Below are positions 54,395 to 63,459 of a stretch of DNA of 64,000 bases, piece after piece; the stretch's first letter is position 1; the number at the start of each line of letters is the position of its first letter. The notes beneath the pieces are model-generated. The model saw only the letters and a program-made list of their open reading frames with translations, was not told where the DNA came from and searched no databases. Source of the DNA: Streptomyces zaomyceticus (GTDB lineage Bacteria > Actinomycetota > Actinomycetes > Streptomycetales > Streptomycetaceae); contig NZ_BNBZ01000003.1 in NCBI RefSeq assembly GCF_014656215.1, forward strand, positions 310,001 through 374,000, given 5' to 3'. The position numbers and the translations under genes were made by a program.

Positions 54395-54461
54395 GGCTGT
54401 TGACTCCTCGGTGACGGGTACGGACGCCCCCCACCCTATGGCCTCGATCCCGGCTTTCGGA

Positions 54462-54977
54462 TCATCCTCCGGCCTCGTCGGCGCCCGGCTGACGGGGCAG
54501 CACCGGCTGGAGCGCGAGCAGTCGCTCGACCAGGCGAAGGAACTGCGCGGAGTCCCTGAGCAGGTCGTCGGCCTCGCGCCGGGTCGCCGCGCCGGCGATC
54601 CCGGCCTCGGCGCGGGCCCTGCGCCGGGCGCCGGAGGCGAAGAGGGCGCTCCACTCGGTCAGCTCGGGGGCGAGCTCGGCGAGGAGCTCCCAGGCGCTCC
54701 GTATCCGCTGTCGGCGGCGGTCGGTCTCGGGCCTGGCGCGGGCGGCGAGGACGGCGGCGGCGGCTCGCAGGGCGGCGAGGTGGGCGGCGGCGTACCGCTC
54801 GTGGGGGCGGTCGAGGGCGGCGGCCTCGACGAGCCCGGCGCGGGCCTTGGCGAGGAGGTCGAGGGCGGCGGGCGGGGCGGCGGTGCGGCGCGGGACGGGG
54901 TGGATGTCGGACGCGGGTCCGGACTGCGCGGGGGCGGGACGGCGGCGGGGCGCGGCTGATGCGGAAGGGCTTGCCAT
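54462..54977 (-). CDS. SAV_6107-type HEPN domain protein
   Basis: 171 aa, helical. A Pro/Ala/Ser-rich N-terminus (about 40 residues) is followed by a four-helix bundle, with [42 protein letters not shown] and SAWELLAELAPELTEWSALFASGARRRARAEAG. It corresponds to the family called SAV_6107 HEPN, known from Streptomyces; the locus next to the division cluster agrees. HEPN folds are often RNases in toxin systems, but the R-x4-6-H site is not clear here. AGGAGG precedes the ATG by 7 bases. Confidence 0.85.
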   Translation of the reverse strand: MASPSASAAPRRRPAPAQSGPASDIHPVPRRTAAPPAALDLLAKARAGLVEAAALDRPHERYAAAHLAALRAAAAVLAARARPETDRRRQRIRSAWELLAELAPELTEWSALFASGARRRARAEAGIAGAATRREADDLLRDSAQFLRLVERLLALQPVLPRQPGADEAGG

Positions 54978-55094
54978 GACGAGTCCTCCTGTCGTCGCGT
55001 GACGGCGTTGTGGCCGTATGTGTCCATCGTGCCCGGCCCCACTGACAATCACGCCGACCTGGGGTTTTGCCTGAACGCCCGACTCGGGGGTAAC

Positions 55095-55120
55095 TTTTGA
55101 ACTGACCAGTCAGTTCAAAA
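55095..55120. promoter_or_regulatory. 26-bp palindrome, likely TetR operator
   Basis: TTTTGAACTGAC, CA, GTCAGTTCAAAA: a perfect inverted repeat of 12-bp arms with a 2-base centre. Its AT-rich ends stand out from the surrounding GC-rich DNA. It ends 22 bp before the ATPase GTG, so a bound protein would block transcription of the operon. The gene for a TetR repressor is the third gene of that operon (58211-58852), so self-regulation is the natural reading. Confidence 0.75.
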
Positions 55121-55142
55121 AGGGGAATCGGGGGGTGGGCCC

Positions 55143-56141
55143 GTGGGAGCGGAAGCCGAGGAGCGGCCGCACGGCGCCGCCGTCGTCGCGGACGGCTTCG
55201 GGCTGAAGGGGCCGCGCGGCTGGGCGTTCCGGGAGGTCTCCTTCCGGGCCGGGCCGGGCGCGCTGATGGCGATCGAGGGGCCGTCGGGTTCGGGACGCAC
55301 CTGTCTGCTGCTCGCGCTCACCGGCCGGATGAAGGCCAAGGAGGGCACGGCCGAGGTCGGCGGCCTCGCACTGCCCCGGAAGATGGCCGCGGTGCGCCGG
55401 ATCAGCGCCCTCGGCCAGGTACCCGGCGTCAGCGAGCTCGACCCCGCGTTCACGGTGGCCGAGCACCTGAACGAGCGGGCCCTGCTCCAGCGCCGGTACG
55501 ACGGTTCCGTCCGGACCCTCCTGCGGCGCCCGGCCGAACGCAGGGCGATCTCGCGGGCCCGGATCGAAGAGGCCCTGGCGGCCGCGGGGCTCGACCTGGC
55601 CGCCCTGCCGAAGGGCGGACGGACCTCCGTACGGGATCTGGAGCGGCTCGAAGCACTCCGGCTCTCCATCGCCCTGGCCCTGATCTGCCGTCCCCGGCTG
55701 CTCGCCGTGGACGACACGGACCTGAAGCTCTCGGACGCCGACCGGGCCGAGGCCTGGGCGCTGCTCCGCGCGGTGGCCGACTCCGGGACGACCGTCCTCG
55801 CCGTCTGCAGCGAGGCCCCCGAGGGCGCCCTGCGGATCACCACGCTCGACGGAGCGGCGGAGCCGAAGACCTCCTCCGTCGCGGACGGGAGCACCACGGT
55901 CGAAGGCGTCGGGGAGACGGCCCCCGGGGACTCCCTGGACAGCAAGGACCCCAAGGGCTCAAAGGACTCCGAGGACTCCGAGGGCTCCGAGGGCCCCGAG
56001 GGCCCCGAGGACCCGAAGAGCTCCGTGCCCGCCCCCACCCGCGCCAAGTCCACCGCCGACGGCGACGTCACCGAGGACTCCACCGAAGACACGACCGAGG
56101 AGGGGGCGGCCGATGCGCTCGCCGAAACTGGCCGCGCTTGA
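55143..56141 (+). CDS. Degenerate ABC-type ATPase paired with the YhgE-like protein
   Basis: 332 aa. It keeps the ABC-ATPase outline but lost key residues: the P-loop reads EGPSGSGRT with R52 where Lys is expected; no LSGGQ is seen (SVRDLERLEALRLSIALAL stands in its place); Walker B ends LLAVDDTD instead of DE; and the H-loop region is VCSEAPEG without His. After residue 235 comes a disordered acidic tail (DSKDPKGSKDSEDSEGSEGP...). Its end overlaps the next gene by 29 bp. It probably does not hydrolyse ATP well and may have a structural or regulatory role. Confidence 0.85.
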   Translation: MGAEAEERPHGAAVVADGFGLKGPRGWAFREVSFRAGPGALMAIEGPSGSGRTCLLLALTGRMKAKEGTAEVGGLALPRKMAAVRRISALGQVPGVSELDPAFTVAEHLNERALLQRRYDGSVRTLLRRPAERRAISRARIEEALAAAGLDLAALPKGGRTSVRDLERLEALRLSIALALICRPRLLAVDDTDLKLSDADRAEAWALLRAVADSGTTVLAVCSEAPEGALRITTLDGAAEPKTSSVADGSTTVEGVGETAPGDSLDSKDPKGSKDSEDSEGSEGPEGPEDPKSSVPAPTRAKSTADGDVTEDSTEDTTEEGAADALAETGRA

Positions 56142-58200
56142 GCTGAAGCGCTTCGGCAGGGGAAAGCTGCCGCGCGCCGCGCTCGTCGCGATCCTGCTGC
56201 TGCCGCTGCTGTACGGCGCCCTGTACCTGTACTCGTTCTGGGACCCGTACAGCAGGCTCGACAAGATCCCCGTCGCCCTCGTCAACGAGGACCGGGGCGC
56301 CACCGCCGACGGCAAGAAGCTCAACGCCGGTGACGACATCACCAAGGGGCTCCTGGAGAGCAACACCTTCGCCTGGCACCGGGTGAGCGACGCCGAGGCC
56401 CGCAAGGGCGTCGAGGACGGCACGTACTACCTGTCCCTGACCATGCCGGCCGACTTCAGCTCGCGCATCGCCTCCAGCTCCGGGGACTCCCCCGAGACCG
56501 GCGCACTCCGCGTGCGGACGAACGACGCCAACAACTACATCGTCGGCCAGATCTCCCGGACGGTGTTCTCCGAGGTCCGCACCGCGGCCTCCACCAAGTC
56601 CTCCCGCACCTTCCTCGACAAGATCTTCATCTCCTTCTCCGACATCCACGACGCCACGGCGAAGGCCGCGAAGGGCGCGGACGACCTCAAGCAGGGCGTC
56701 GACAAGGCGAAGAAGGGCTCCAAGGACCTGGCGAACGGTCTCAAGGACGCCAAGTCCGGCAGCGGCGACCTGGCCGCGGGCCTGAAGAAGCTCGACAAGG
56801 GCGCCCGGGACCTGGAGAGCGGCTCCCGCAAGGTCGCGAACGGCACCCAGTCGCTCGCCGACAAGGTGAACGGCACCGCCGACAAGGTCCGCCCCTATCT
56901 GGCGAACAACGGCAAGTCGATCCGTGACACCGCCCGTCTCGTCTCCGACTCGGCCACGGCCGTCCGCCACAACCTCGACGACCTGGTCAGGCGCGCCCCC
57001 CTGGTCCGCAGCGCCGCGCACAAGGCCGACGACGGCCTGGCCAAGATCCACCGGGAGGAGTGCGAGCTCAGGCCGGACGCCGACGAACGGATCTGCGCCA
57101 AGCTCAAGGAGGCCTCGGTCACCGCCGACGACGTGGCCACCATCGCGGACGACGTCCACGAGCTGACCAAGGGCAACACCGACGACCTCAAGACGCTGGA
57201 CGCGCGCCTGGTCAAGCTCACGAAGCAGGCCGACGAGCTCGCCGCGCGCGCCCCGCACCTCGACGAGGACGTCGAGGACGCCATCCGGAAGATCAACGCG
57301 CTCAACGCGGGCGCGAAGAAGGTCGCGGCGGGCGCGGACAGGCTGCACACCGGCATCGGCGACGCCAAGACCGGTTCCGTGAACCTCGACACCGGCGTCG
57401 GCAAGCTCAAGAAGGGCGCGGGCGACCTCGACGGCGGACTGTTCAAGCTGGCGGACGGCTCCGGCGAGCTGGCCGGCGGTCTGCACGACGGCGTCGAGCA
57501 GATCCCCGACTACGACGAGCGGGACCGCGACCGGCGCACGGAGGTCATGGCCGACCCGGTGCAGCTCGCCTCCCAGTCCCTGCACAAGGCGCCGAACTAC
57601 GGCACCGGTTTCGCCCCGTACTTCATCCCGCTCTCCCTCTGGGTGGGCGCGATGGTGGCGTACATGATCATCCAGCCGCTGAACCGGCGCGCCCTCGCCG
57701 CCGGCGGCTCCGCCTGGCGGATCGCGCTCGCGGGCTGGCTCCCGGTGGCGGCGATCGGCACCCTCCAGGTCGCGGCCCTCATGTCGGTCCTGCACTGGGG
57801 CCTCGGCCTCCAGATGGACCGGGCCGCCGGCACGGTCGGCTTCCTGGCCCTGGTCACCTGCTGCTTCGCCGCGATCATCCAGTGGCTCAACGCCCGCTTC
57901 GGCGCGGCGGGCCGGATCCTGGTCCTCGCGGTCCTGATGCTCCAGCTGACCTCGGCGGGCGGCACGTACCCCGTACAGACCAGTCCGGGATTCTTCAACG
58001 CCGTCCACCCCTTCCTGCCGATGAGCTACGTGGTCGAGGCGCTGCGCCGGCTGATCACGGGCGGCGGAATCGGGCCCGTGTGGCAGGCCTGCGCGGTCCT
58101 GGCCGCGTTCACCGTGGGCGCCCTGGCCCTGACCGCGGTGTCCGCCAGGAAGAAGCAGGTGTGGACGCTCGACCGGCTCCACCCCGAACTGACCCTGTGA
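56113..58200 (+). CDS. YhgE/Pip family membrane protein (ABC-2-like)
   Basis: 695 aa. One N-terminal helix (ALVAILLLPLLYGALYLYSF) and the YhgE N-domain (DKIPVALVNEDRGATADGKKLNAGDDI) are followed by a large extracytoplasmic region of helical repeats rich in GSKDLANGLKDAKSGSGDLAAGLKKLDKG, the X10 repeats of this family. Five C-terminal helices form the ABC-2-like membrane domain, from FIPLSLWVGAMVAYMIIQPL to GPVWQACAVLAAFTVGALAL. Family members have roles such as phage infection protein (Pip) and ESX-like secretion. The ATG overlaps the ATPase gene by 29 bp. Confidence 0.92.
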   Translation: MRSPKLAALELKRFGRGKLPRAALVAILLLPLLYGALYLYSFWDPYSRLDKIPVALVNEDRGATADGKKLNAGDDITKGLLESNTFAWHRVSDAEARKGVEDGTYYLSLTMPADFSSRIASSSGDSPETGALRVRTNDANNYIVGQISRTVFSEVRTAASTKSSRTFLDKIFISFSDIHDATAKAAKGADDLKQGVDKAKKGSKDLANGLKDAKSGSGDLAAGLKKLDKGARDLESGSRKVANGTQSLADKVNGTADKVRPYLANNGKSIRDTARLVSDSATAVRHNLDDLVRRAPLVRSAAHKADDGLAKIHREECELRPDADERICAKLKEASVTADDVATIADDVHELTKGNTDDLKTLDARLVKLTKQADELAARAPHLDEDVEDAIRKINALNAGAKKVAAGADRLHTGIGDAKTGSVNLDTGVGKLKKGAGDLDGGLFKLADGSGELAGGLHDGVEQIPDYDERDRDRRTEVMADPVQLASQSLHKAPNYGTGFAPYFIPLSLWVGAMVAYMIIQPLNRRALAAGGSAWRIALAGWLPVAAIGTLQVAALMSVLHWGLGLQMDRAAGTVGFLALVTCCFAAIIQWLNARFGAAGRILVLAVLMLQLTSAGGTYPVQTSPGFFNAVHPFLPMSYVVEALRRLITGGGIGPVWQACAVLAAFTVGALALTAVSARKKQVWTLDRLHPELTL

Positions 58201-58210
58201 GACAGGGCCG

Positions 58211-58852
58211 GTGACACCCCCGACACCTGTGAGAATCGACCCCATGGACAGCAGCAGCACCCGACGCCAGGCCACCCGCGCGAAGCTCTACGAGGCGGCC
58301 GTCACCCTCATCGCGGAGCAGGGCTTCTCCGCGACGACGGTCGACGAGATCGCCGAGCGGGCCGGCGTGGCCAAGGGCACGGTCTACTACAACTTCAAGA
58401 GCAAGACCGAGCTCTTCGAGGAGCTGCTGCGCCACGGGGTGGCGCTGCTCGCCGCCTCGCTGCGGACGGCGGCCGAGGAGACGGCCGAGCGGGGCGGGAG
58501 CCGGGTCGACGCGCTGGACGCGATGATCCGGGCGGGTCTCGTCTTCATCGACCGCTACCCGGCCTTCACCCAGCTGTACGTGGCCGAGCTGTGGCGCACC
58601 AACCGGGCCTGGAACTCCACGCTCCTGGTGGTTCGCCAGGAGGCCGTCGCGGTGGTCGAAGGGGTGCTGCGCGAGGCCGTGGCGGGCGGTGAGCTGAGCG
58701 AGGAGATCGACGTCAAGCTGACGGCGGCGGCGCTGGTCGGGATGGTGCTCGTGGCGGCCCTCGACTGGCAGGCCTTCCAGAGCGAGCGTTCGCTGGACGA
58801 CGTGCACGCGGCGCTCTCGCGACTGCTGCACGGCCGGGTGGGCGGCTGCTAG
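58211..58852 (+). CDS. TetR-family transcriptional regulator
   Basis: 213 aa. The N-terminal helix-turn-helix reads AAVTLIAEQGFSATTVDEIAERAGVAKGTVYYNFKSKTELFEELLRHG. The C-terminal helices form the ligand and dimer domain (AFTQLYVAELWRTNRAWNSTLL...). It is 10 bp downstream of the YhgE-like gene and probably cotranscribed. The GTG at 58211 is used; the ATG at 58244 (MDSSSTRR) would be 11 residues shorter. The palindrome at 55095-55120 is its likely target. Confidence 0.9.
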   Translation: MTPPTPVRIDPMDSSSTRRQATRAKLYEAAVTLIAEQGFSATTVDEIAERAGVAKGTVYYNFKSKTELFEELLRHGVALLAASLRTAAEETAERGGSRVDALDAMIRAGLVFIDRYPAFTQLYVAELWRTNRAWNSTLLVVRQEAVAVVEGVLREAVAGGELSEEIDVKLTAAALVGMVLVAALDWQAFQSERSLDDVHAALSRLLHGRVGGC

Positions 58853-59212
58853 CTCGACCCTTCCGGATCTTGCGGGTTGGGCCCGCGTCGTCCCTTCCGG
58901 GGCGTGTCCGGAGAACATTGTCCGGAAACCGTCGGCCCGAAGACCGTGGGAAACGACGAAAAGGCCGGTCCGGCGAGGCTCGATCCCCCCGAGCCCCGTC
59001 GAACCGGCCTTCCGTCGTACTCCCCCGTGACACCCCCGTGCCCCGTATCGGCAGGCGCGCGACCCCGGTTCCGCCGCCCCGTGTCGGCGGTCCCCGGGGC
59101 CGCGCCCCTTCCGTGGGCTCCACTCTTCCTTCCGGGCGGCCCCGTTCCCATCCGCGTATCTACTCATCTCGCCCCCTAGGTACGGATACTCAGACTGGTT
59201 ACGATCGCCAGC
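58853..59212. other. Intergenic region with a long hairpin
   Basis: The main feature is an inverted repeat: ACGAC...AAGGCCGGT (58954-58969) pairs with ACCGGCCTT...GTCGT (59003-59017) with a nested GGCTCG/CGAGCC. This should end the TetR transcript. No gene was seen in the rest. TACGAT at 59200-59205 looks like the -10 for the next gene. Confidence 0.6.
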
Positions 59213-59860
59213 GTGTCCGTACTCCCCCTGGTGTTCACCAGCGGCTGGGCGAGCGGGATCAACGCGTACGCGGTGGTCCTGCTGTTCGGCGTCTTCGGCG
59301 CGACCGGGCTCACCGACGAGGTGCCCGAGTCCTTGCAGCGCACCGATGTCCTCGTCGTCGCCGGCGTGCTCTTCCTGTGCGAGGCGGTGGCGGACAAGAT
59401 CCCGTACGTCGACTCGATATGGGACTCCGTCCACACGGTGATCCGACCGGTCGCGGGGGCCGTCGTCGGCGCCCTGCTCGCCGGGCAGAACGGCTCGCTC
59501 CCCGAGCTCGCGGCGGGCGCGGTCGGCGGTTCGACCGCCCTGCTCAGCCACTTCGTCAAGGCGGGGACGAGGATGGCGGTCAACACCTCGCCCGAGCCGT
59601 TCTCCAATGTCGCGCTGAGCCTGGCGGAGGACCTCGGGGTGGCGGCGATCGTCACCTTCGCGATCTTCCACCCGGTCGCGGCGGCGAGCATCGCGGCCGT
59701 CCTGCTCGCCCTCGGCCTGGCGATACTGGTCTTCCTCGCCCAGCGGATCCGCCGCTTCCGGCGCCGCAGGTCACAGCGCCGCGAGGAGAGACGGCTCGCC
59801 GACGCGGAGGCCCGCGCCCGGGAGAGAGCGCCGTCCGGGGACGGCTCGGAGCACTTCTGA
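59213..59860 (+). CDS. DUF4126 family membrane protein
   Basis: 215 aa. It opens LPLVFTSGWASGINAYAVVLLFGVFGATG, typical of DUF4126. Four or five helices are seen, with polar segment DKIPYVDSIWDSVHTVIRPVAGAVVGALL and SHFVKAGTRMAVNTSPEPFSNVALSLAEDLGVA; the last 45 residues are basic and cytoplasmic. The GTG start has no ribosome site; TACGAT lies 7 bases before it. Confidence 0.9.
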   Translation: MSVLPLVFTSGWASGINAYAVVLLFGVFGATGLTDEVPESLQRTDVLVVAGVLFLCEAVADKIPYVDSIWDSVHTVIRPVAGAVVGALLAGQNGSLPELAAGAVGGSTALLSHFVKAGTRMAVNTSPEPFSNVALSLAEDLGVAAIVTFAIFHPVAAASIAAVLLALGLAILVFLAQRIRRFRRRRSQRREERRLADAEARARERAPSGDGSEHF

Positions 59861-59986
59861 CGCCGGCCGGCCGCACGGGGCCGGCCGCCCACCGCACGAG
59901 CCCTCCCTCCGGCCGGGCCACCGGCCCGCCGAGCACGCCGCACCGGGCCTTCGGCGGTGCCGGACACGCCGGATAAAGTCGCTGAC

Positions 59987-61429
59987 ATGGCACGGATTGT
60001 GGTGATCGGCGCGGGACTCGGCGCCATGGCGGCGGCGGCCCGGCTGGCCGTGGCGGGCCACCGGGTGACGGTGTACGAGCGGGGCTCGACGTACGGCGGC
60101 GCGGTCGGCCGCCACGAGCGGGACGGCTTCGCCTTCGACACGGGCCCGGGGCTGCTGCATCTGCCCGCCGTGTACCGGGACCTGTTCGTGAAGACCGGCA
60201 AGGAAGCGCTGGAGGAGTGCGTCACGCTGACGCAGGTCGACCCGGCGAGCCGTCATGTCTTCGCCGACGGCACCCGGGTGGACCTGCCGAACGCCTCCCG
60301 GGCCGGTACGGTCGCCGCCCTGGACGCGGCGCTCGGCGCGGGCGCTGGCGAGCGCTGGGGCGAGTTCCTGGTGCGGGCCCGCGAGGCCTGGGACCGCACC
60401 CGCCGGCCGCTCCTGGAGGAGCCGCAGCCGGACGACCCGGCGCCCCTGGCCCGTGAGCCGTATCCGGCCCTGAAGGCCGGCCTGTTGCGCCGTCCGACGA
60501 CGACGCTCGCGCAGATCGGGGCGCGGGAGCTGCGCGATCCCCGGCTCGCCGCCCTGCTCGACGCGTACGCGTGGACGTACGGCTTCGACCCGGCCACCGC
60601 CCCGGCCTCGGCCGCCGTCCTGCCGTACATGGAGCAGACCTTCGGCAGTTGGTACGTGGCCGGGGGCCTGCGGGCGCTCGCCGACGCGGTGTACGAGCGC
60701 TGCCGGAAGCGGCGTGTCGAGTTCGTCTTCGACACGCCCGTGGAGGACGTCCTGGAGAAGGACGGCCGGGCGGTGGGCGTCCGGCTGGCCGGCGGCGGGA
60801 CCGTCGAGGCCGACCATGTCGTCTCGGGTGCGCCGGTGCCGGCCCTGTACCGCGATCACGTCGTCGCGTGGAGCGACGGCGACGACCGGCCGCGCCATCA
60901 GGTGATCGGGACGAGCCGTGTGACGGTCTGTCTGGCCCTGCGCGGGGCGCGGGAGGCGGAGGCGGTCCACCGCACCGTCGTGCACGCCGAGGGCGGGCGC
61001 CCGACGGTGACCGTGCTGCGCCCGGACGACCCGGCGCTGCGCCCGGACGCCGACCACGAGGCGCTGACGGTGACGGCGACCGTGCGGTCGGACCAGGAGC
61101 GGGACGCCGCCGGGTGGGAGGCCATCGCCGGGCTGATGGTCGAGGCGGCCGGGCGGGCGGTCCCGGCGCTCGGGGAGCGGCTGCTCAGCCGGCACGTGCG
61201 CACTCCGGAGGACGTCCGGCGGGACACCGGCTCCGCCGAGGTGCCGGGACCGGCGCTCGCCGGCGCGGGCGGCCGGCTGCTCCCCGCCGACAACCGCTCC
61301 CCGCTGCCCGGCCTCTGGTTCGCGGGCGGCTGGTCCCACCCGGGCGGCGGGCTCTCCCACGCCGGCATGTCGGGCGCGCTGGTGGCCGGATTCATCGTGG
61401 AGGGCGCGGACTTCCGGGGCTCCCGGTAG
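59987..61429 (+). CDS. FAD-dependent oxidoreductase of the phytoene desaturase type
   Basis: 480 aa. The dinucleotide-binding start is ARIVVIGAGLGAMAAAARLAVAGHRVTVYERGSTYGGAVG. GFAFDTGPGLLHLPAVYRDLF and, at the C-terminus, LFAGGWSHPGGGLSHAGMSGALVAGFIVE are typical of CrtI-like desaturases (GLWFAGGWSHPGGG in the window). No other carotenoid gene is nearby, so the substrate is unclear. I used the ATG at 59987, which TAAAGT precedes by 7 bases, as in a leaderless transcript; the frame is open back to 59957. Confidence 0.87.
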   Translation: MARIVVIGAGLGAMAAAARLAVAGHRVTVYERGSTYGGAVGRHERDGFAFDTGPGLLHLPAVYRDLFVKTGKEALEECVTLTQVDPASRHVFADGTRVDLPNASRAGTVAALDAALGAGAGERWGEFLVRAREAWDRTRRPLLEEPQPDDPAPLAREPYPALKAGLLRRPTTTLAQIGARELRDPRLAALLDAYAWTYGFDPATAPASAAVLPYMEQTFGSWYVAGGLRALADAVYERCRKRRVEFVFDTPVEDVLEKDGRAVGVRLAGGGTVEADHVVSGAPVPALYRDHVVAWSDGDDRPRHQVIGTSRVTVCLALRGAREAEAVHRTVVHAEGGRPTVTVLRPDDPALRPDADHEALTVTATVRSDQERDAAGWEAIAGLMVEAAGRAVPALGERLLSRHVRTPEDVRRDTGSAEVPGPALAGAGGRLLPADNRSPLPGLWFAGGWSHPGGGLSHAGMSGALVAGFIVEGADFRGSR

Positions 61430-61435
61430 ACGTGC

Positions 61436-61472
61436 GTGTGGGGGCCGCCGGACTCGCCGGCGGCCCCCACAC
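61436..61472. terminator. Bidirectional terminator
   Basis: Perfect 16-bp stem GTGTGGGGGCCGCCGG / CCGGCGGCCCCCACAC with loop ACTCG, between the converging oxidoreductase and the Tyr/Gln-rich protein gene. Confidence 0.85.
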
Positions 61473-61478
61473 ACCCAC

Positions 61479-62330
61479 TCAGTACCGGTACTGCTGCTGG
61501 TCGTCCGGGTGCGGCTCATAGCCGTAAGGGCTCGGGGCCTGCTGTTGCTGCGGCTGCTGCTGGGGGGCCGGCTCGGTGTCGCGCTGCTGCGGGACCCAGA
61601 CGCCGCCGGGCGGCGTGTCGTAGGTGTACGAGGGGGCGTAGCCGTCGCCGTAGTAGGAGCCGTACTGCTGGCCGTCCGTGCCGGGACCGATGTACGGGTC
61701 GGAGTAGGCGGCGTACTGCTGCTGCCCGGCGGTCTGGCCGTAGTCGTAGGCCGGCTGCTGCTGCCCGTACGAGGGTGCGTAGGGGTCGTACCCCGTGTCG
61801 TAGCCGGTCTCGTAACCCGTGTCGTAGCCGGTGCCGGCGGCCTGCGGAGCACCCTGGCCGGGGTTCTGGCCCATGTCGTAGACCCCGTACTGGCCGGTGT
61901 CCTCGGGCATCGGCAGGGGCTCGTAGACCGCGGCGGCCTCGGCGGCGGCCGGGTCGTCGGCCCCCTCGTGCCCGGCGTACCGGGTGTCCTCGGCGTCGTA
62001 GGACAGCTCGGTGACCTCGAGGGTGGGCCCGGCCTGCGCCGGAGCGCCCGACCTGCGGCGGCGGCTGGCGCCCGGGCTGCCCCCGATGGCCCAGCCGGTG
62101 GAGAAGCCGCGGCGGAAGGAGAGCGTCACATAGGTCTGGCCGACGGCGAAGGCGACGGCCCCGACGATGATGACCACCACCGAGGGCATCAACACGCCGA
62201 GGACCACGCCGAGAAAGCCGCAGAAGGCGAGCACGCGCCAGCGCAGCCGCGCCTTGTACTGGAGGAGCACCTCCCCCAGCAGCCACAGTGCGACCACGCC
62301 GAACGCGATGTAGAGGACCGTCCACCCCAT
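61479..62330 (-). CDS. Membrane protein with a Tyr/Gln/Gly-rich prion-like tail
   Basis: 283 aa. Two or three helices occupy the first 75 residues (VLYIAFGVVALWLLGEVLL, VLAFCGFLGVVLGVLMPSVVVIIVGAVAFAVG), followed by TYVTLSFRRGFSTGWAIGGSP, conserved in actinomycete homologues. From about residue 130 to the end the chain is rich in Tyr, Gln, Gly, Pro and Asp (GYDTGYETGYDTGYDPYAPS, then Gln runs), with almost no hydrophobic residues except Tyr. Function unknown. Confidence 0.82.
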   Translation of the reverse strand: MGWTVLYIAFGVVALWLLGEVLLQYKARLRWRVLAFCGFLGVVLGVLMPSVVVIIVGAVAFAVGQTYVTLSFRRGFSTGWAIGGSPGASRRRRSGAPAQAGPTLEVTELSYDAEDTRYAGHEGADDPAAAEAAAVYEPLPMPEDTGQYGVYDMGQNPGQGAPQAAGTGYDTGYETGYDTGYDPYAPSYGQQQPAYDYGQTAGQQQYAAYSDPYIGPGTDGQQYGSYYGDGYAPSYTYDTPPGGVWVPQQRDTEPAPQQQPQQQQAPSPYGYEPHPDDQQQYRY

Positions 62331-62384
62331 GCCCCGCCGCCCCTCTCCACGGTCACCGCCGCGGGTCGGGGCGGGTACGACCGG

Positions 62385-63299
62385 TCACGACTGCTGGTGC
62401 AGTCCGAGATTCTCGTAGATCTCGATCGCGGTGGAGCTGTTCAGCGTGATGAAGTGCAGTCCGGGGACACCCTCGGAGAGCAGCCGCGCGCAGAACTCCG
62501 TCGCGAACTCGATACCGATGGAGCGTACAGCGGCGGGATCGTCCTTGACGGCGAGGATGCGCTCTTTCACATCCGGGGGGAAGTGGGCGTTGCTCAGCTG
62601 GGGCAGTCGGCCGAGGGTCTTCACGTTCACAACGGGCATGACCTCGGGGATGATCGGGGTCTCGCAGCCCGCCTTGGCGACGCTGTCGCGCAGCCGCAGA
62701 TAGTTCTCCGGGTCGAAGAACATCTGGGTGATCGCGTAGTCGGCACCGGCGCGGCACTTGTCCACGAAGTGCCGGATGTCCGTGTCCCAGTCGGAGGAGC
62801 GGGGGTGCATCTCCGGGAAGGCGGCGACGCCCACGCAGAAGTCGCCGGACTCCTTGATGAGCCGGACGAGGTCGACGGCGTACTTCACGCCCTCCGGGTG
62901 CTCGACCCAATCCCCCAGCGGGTCGCCCGGCGGGTCGCCGCGGACGGCGAGCATGTTGCGGATGCCGGCGTCGGCATACTGGCCGAGGATGTTCCGCAGC
63001 TCGGCGACCGAGTGGTCGACGGCCGTGAGGTGGGCGACCGGGGTCAGCGTGGTGTCGGAGGCGATCTTCTGGGTGGCCTTGACGGTGCCGCCGCGGGTGG
63101 AACCGCCGGCGCCGTAGGTCACGGAGACGAAGCTGGGGCCGACCGCCTCGACGCGGCGCATCGCGTTGTAGAGGACCTGCTCGCCCTTCTCGGTCCGGGG
63201 CGCGAAGAACTCGAAGGAGTACGACGTGCCGCCGGAGGCGAGGATCTCGCGGACCGTGCGGGCGCGGTCCGAGCGGACGGAAGCGGTACCAAGGGCCAT
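62385..63299 (-). CDS. metF: Methylenetetrahydrofolate reductase MetF
   Basis: 304 aa, an FAD enzyme that reduces 5,10-methylene-THF to 5-methyl-THF for methionine synthesis. Family motifs: [68 protein letters not shown] with the RGD-P loop, and [24 protein letters not shown]. The ATG is preceded by TAACCT 6 bases away and no Shine-Dalgarno, so the mRNA may be leaderless. thiE lies upstream on the same strand, 160 bp away. Confidence 0.96.
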   Translation of the reverse strand: MALGTASVRSDRARTVREILASGGTSYSFEFFAPRTEKGEQVLYNAMRRVEAVGPSFVSVTYGAGGSTRGGTVKATQKIASDTTLTPVAHLTAVDHSVAELRNILGQYADAGIRNMLAVRGDPPGDPLGDWVEHPEGVKYAVDLVRLIKESGDFCVGVAAFPEMHPRSSDWDTDIRHFVDKCRAGADYAITQMFFDPENYLRLRDSVAKAGCETPIIPEVMPVVNVKTLGRLPQLSNAHFPPDVKERILAVKDDPAAVRSIGIEFATEFCARLLSEGVPGLHFITLNSSTAIEIYENLGLHQQS

Positions 63300-63459
63300 A
63301 CGGGCAGGTTAGACGTGGTGCGGTGGGCGGCGTGAACGGCGTCCGAGTGATGGACACCTTTTCGGACAGCCGGCCGGGCGGATCGTTGGACGAACGAACG
63401 GACGCCCCGGCGGGCCCGGCACGGGACCCCGGCGTCGCCACCACCCGCCGGACCTGGGC

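Noticed and set aside
59987..61429. Carotenoid cluster around the CrtI-like oxidoreductase
   Set aside because: No phytoene synthase, GGPP synthase or cyclase gene is nearby, so a role in carotenoid synthesis is not supported.
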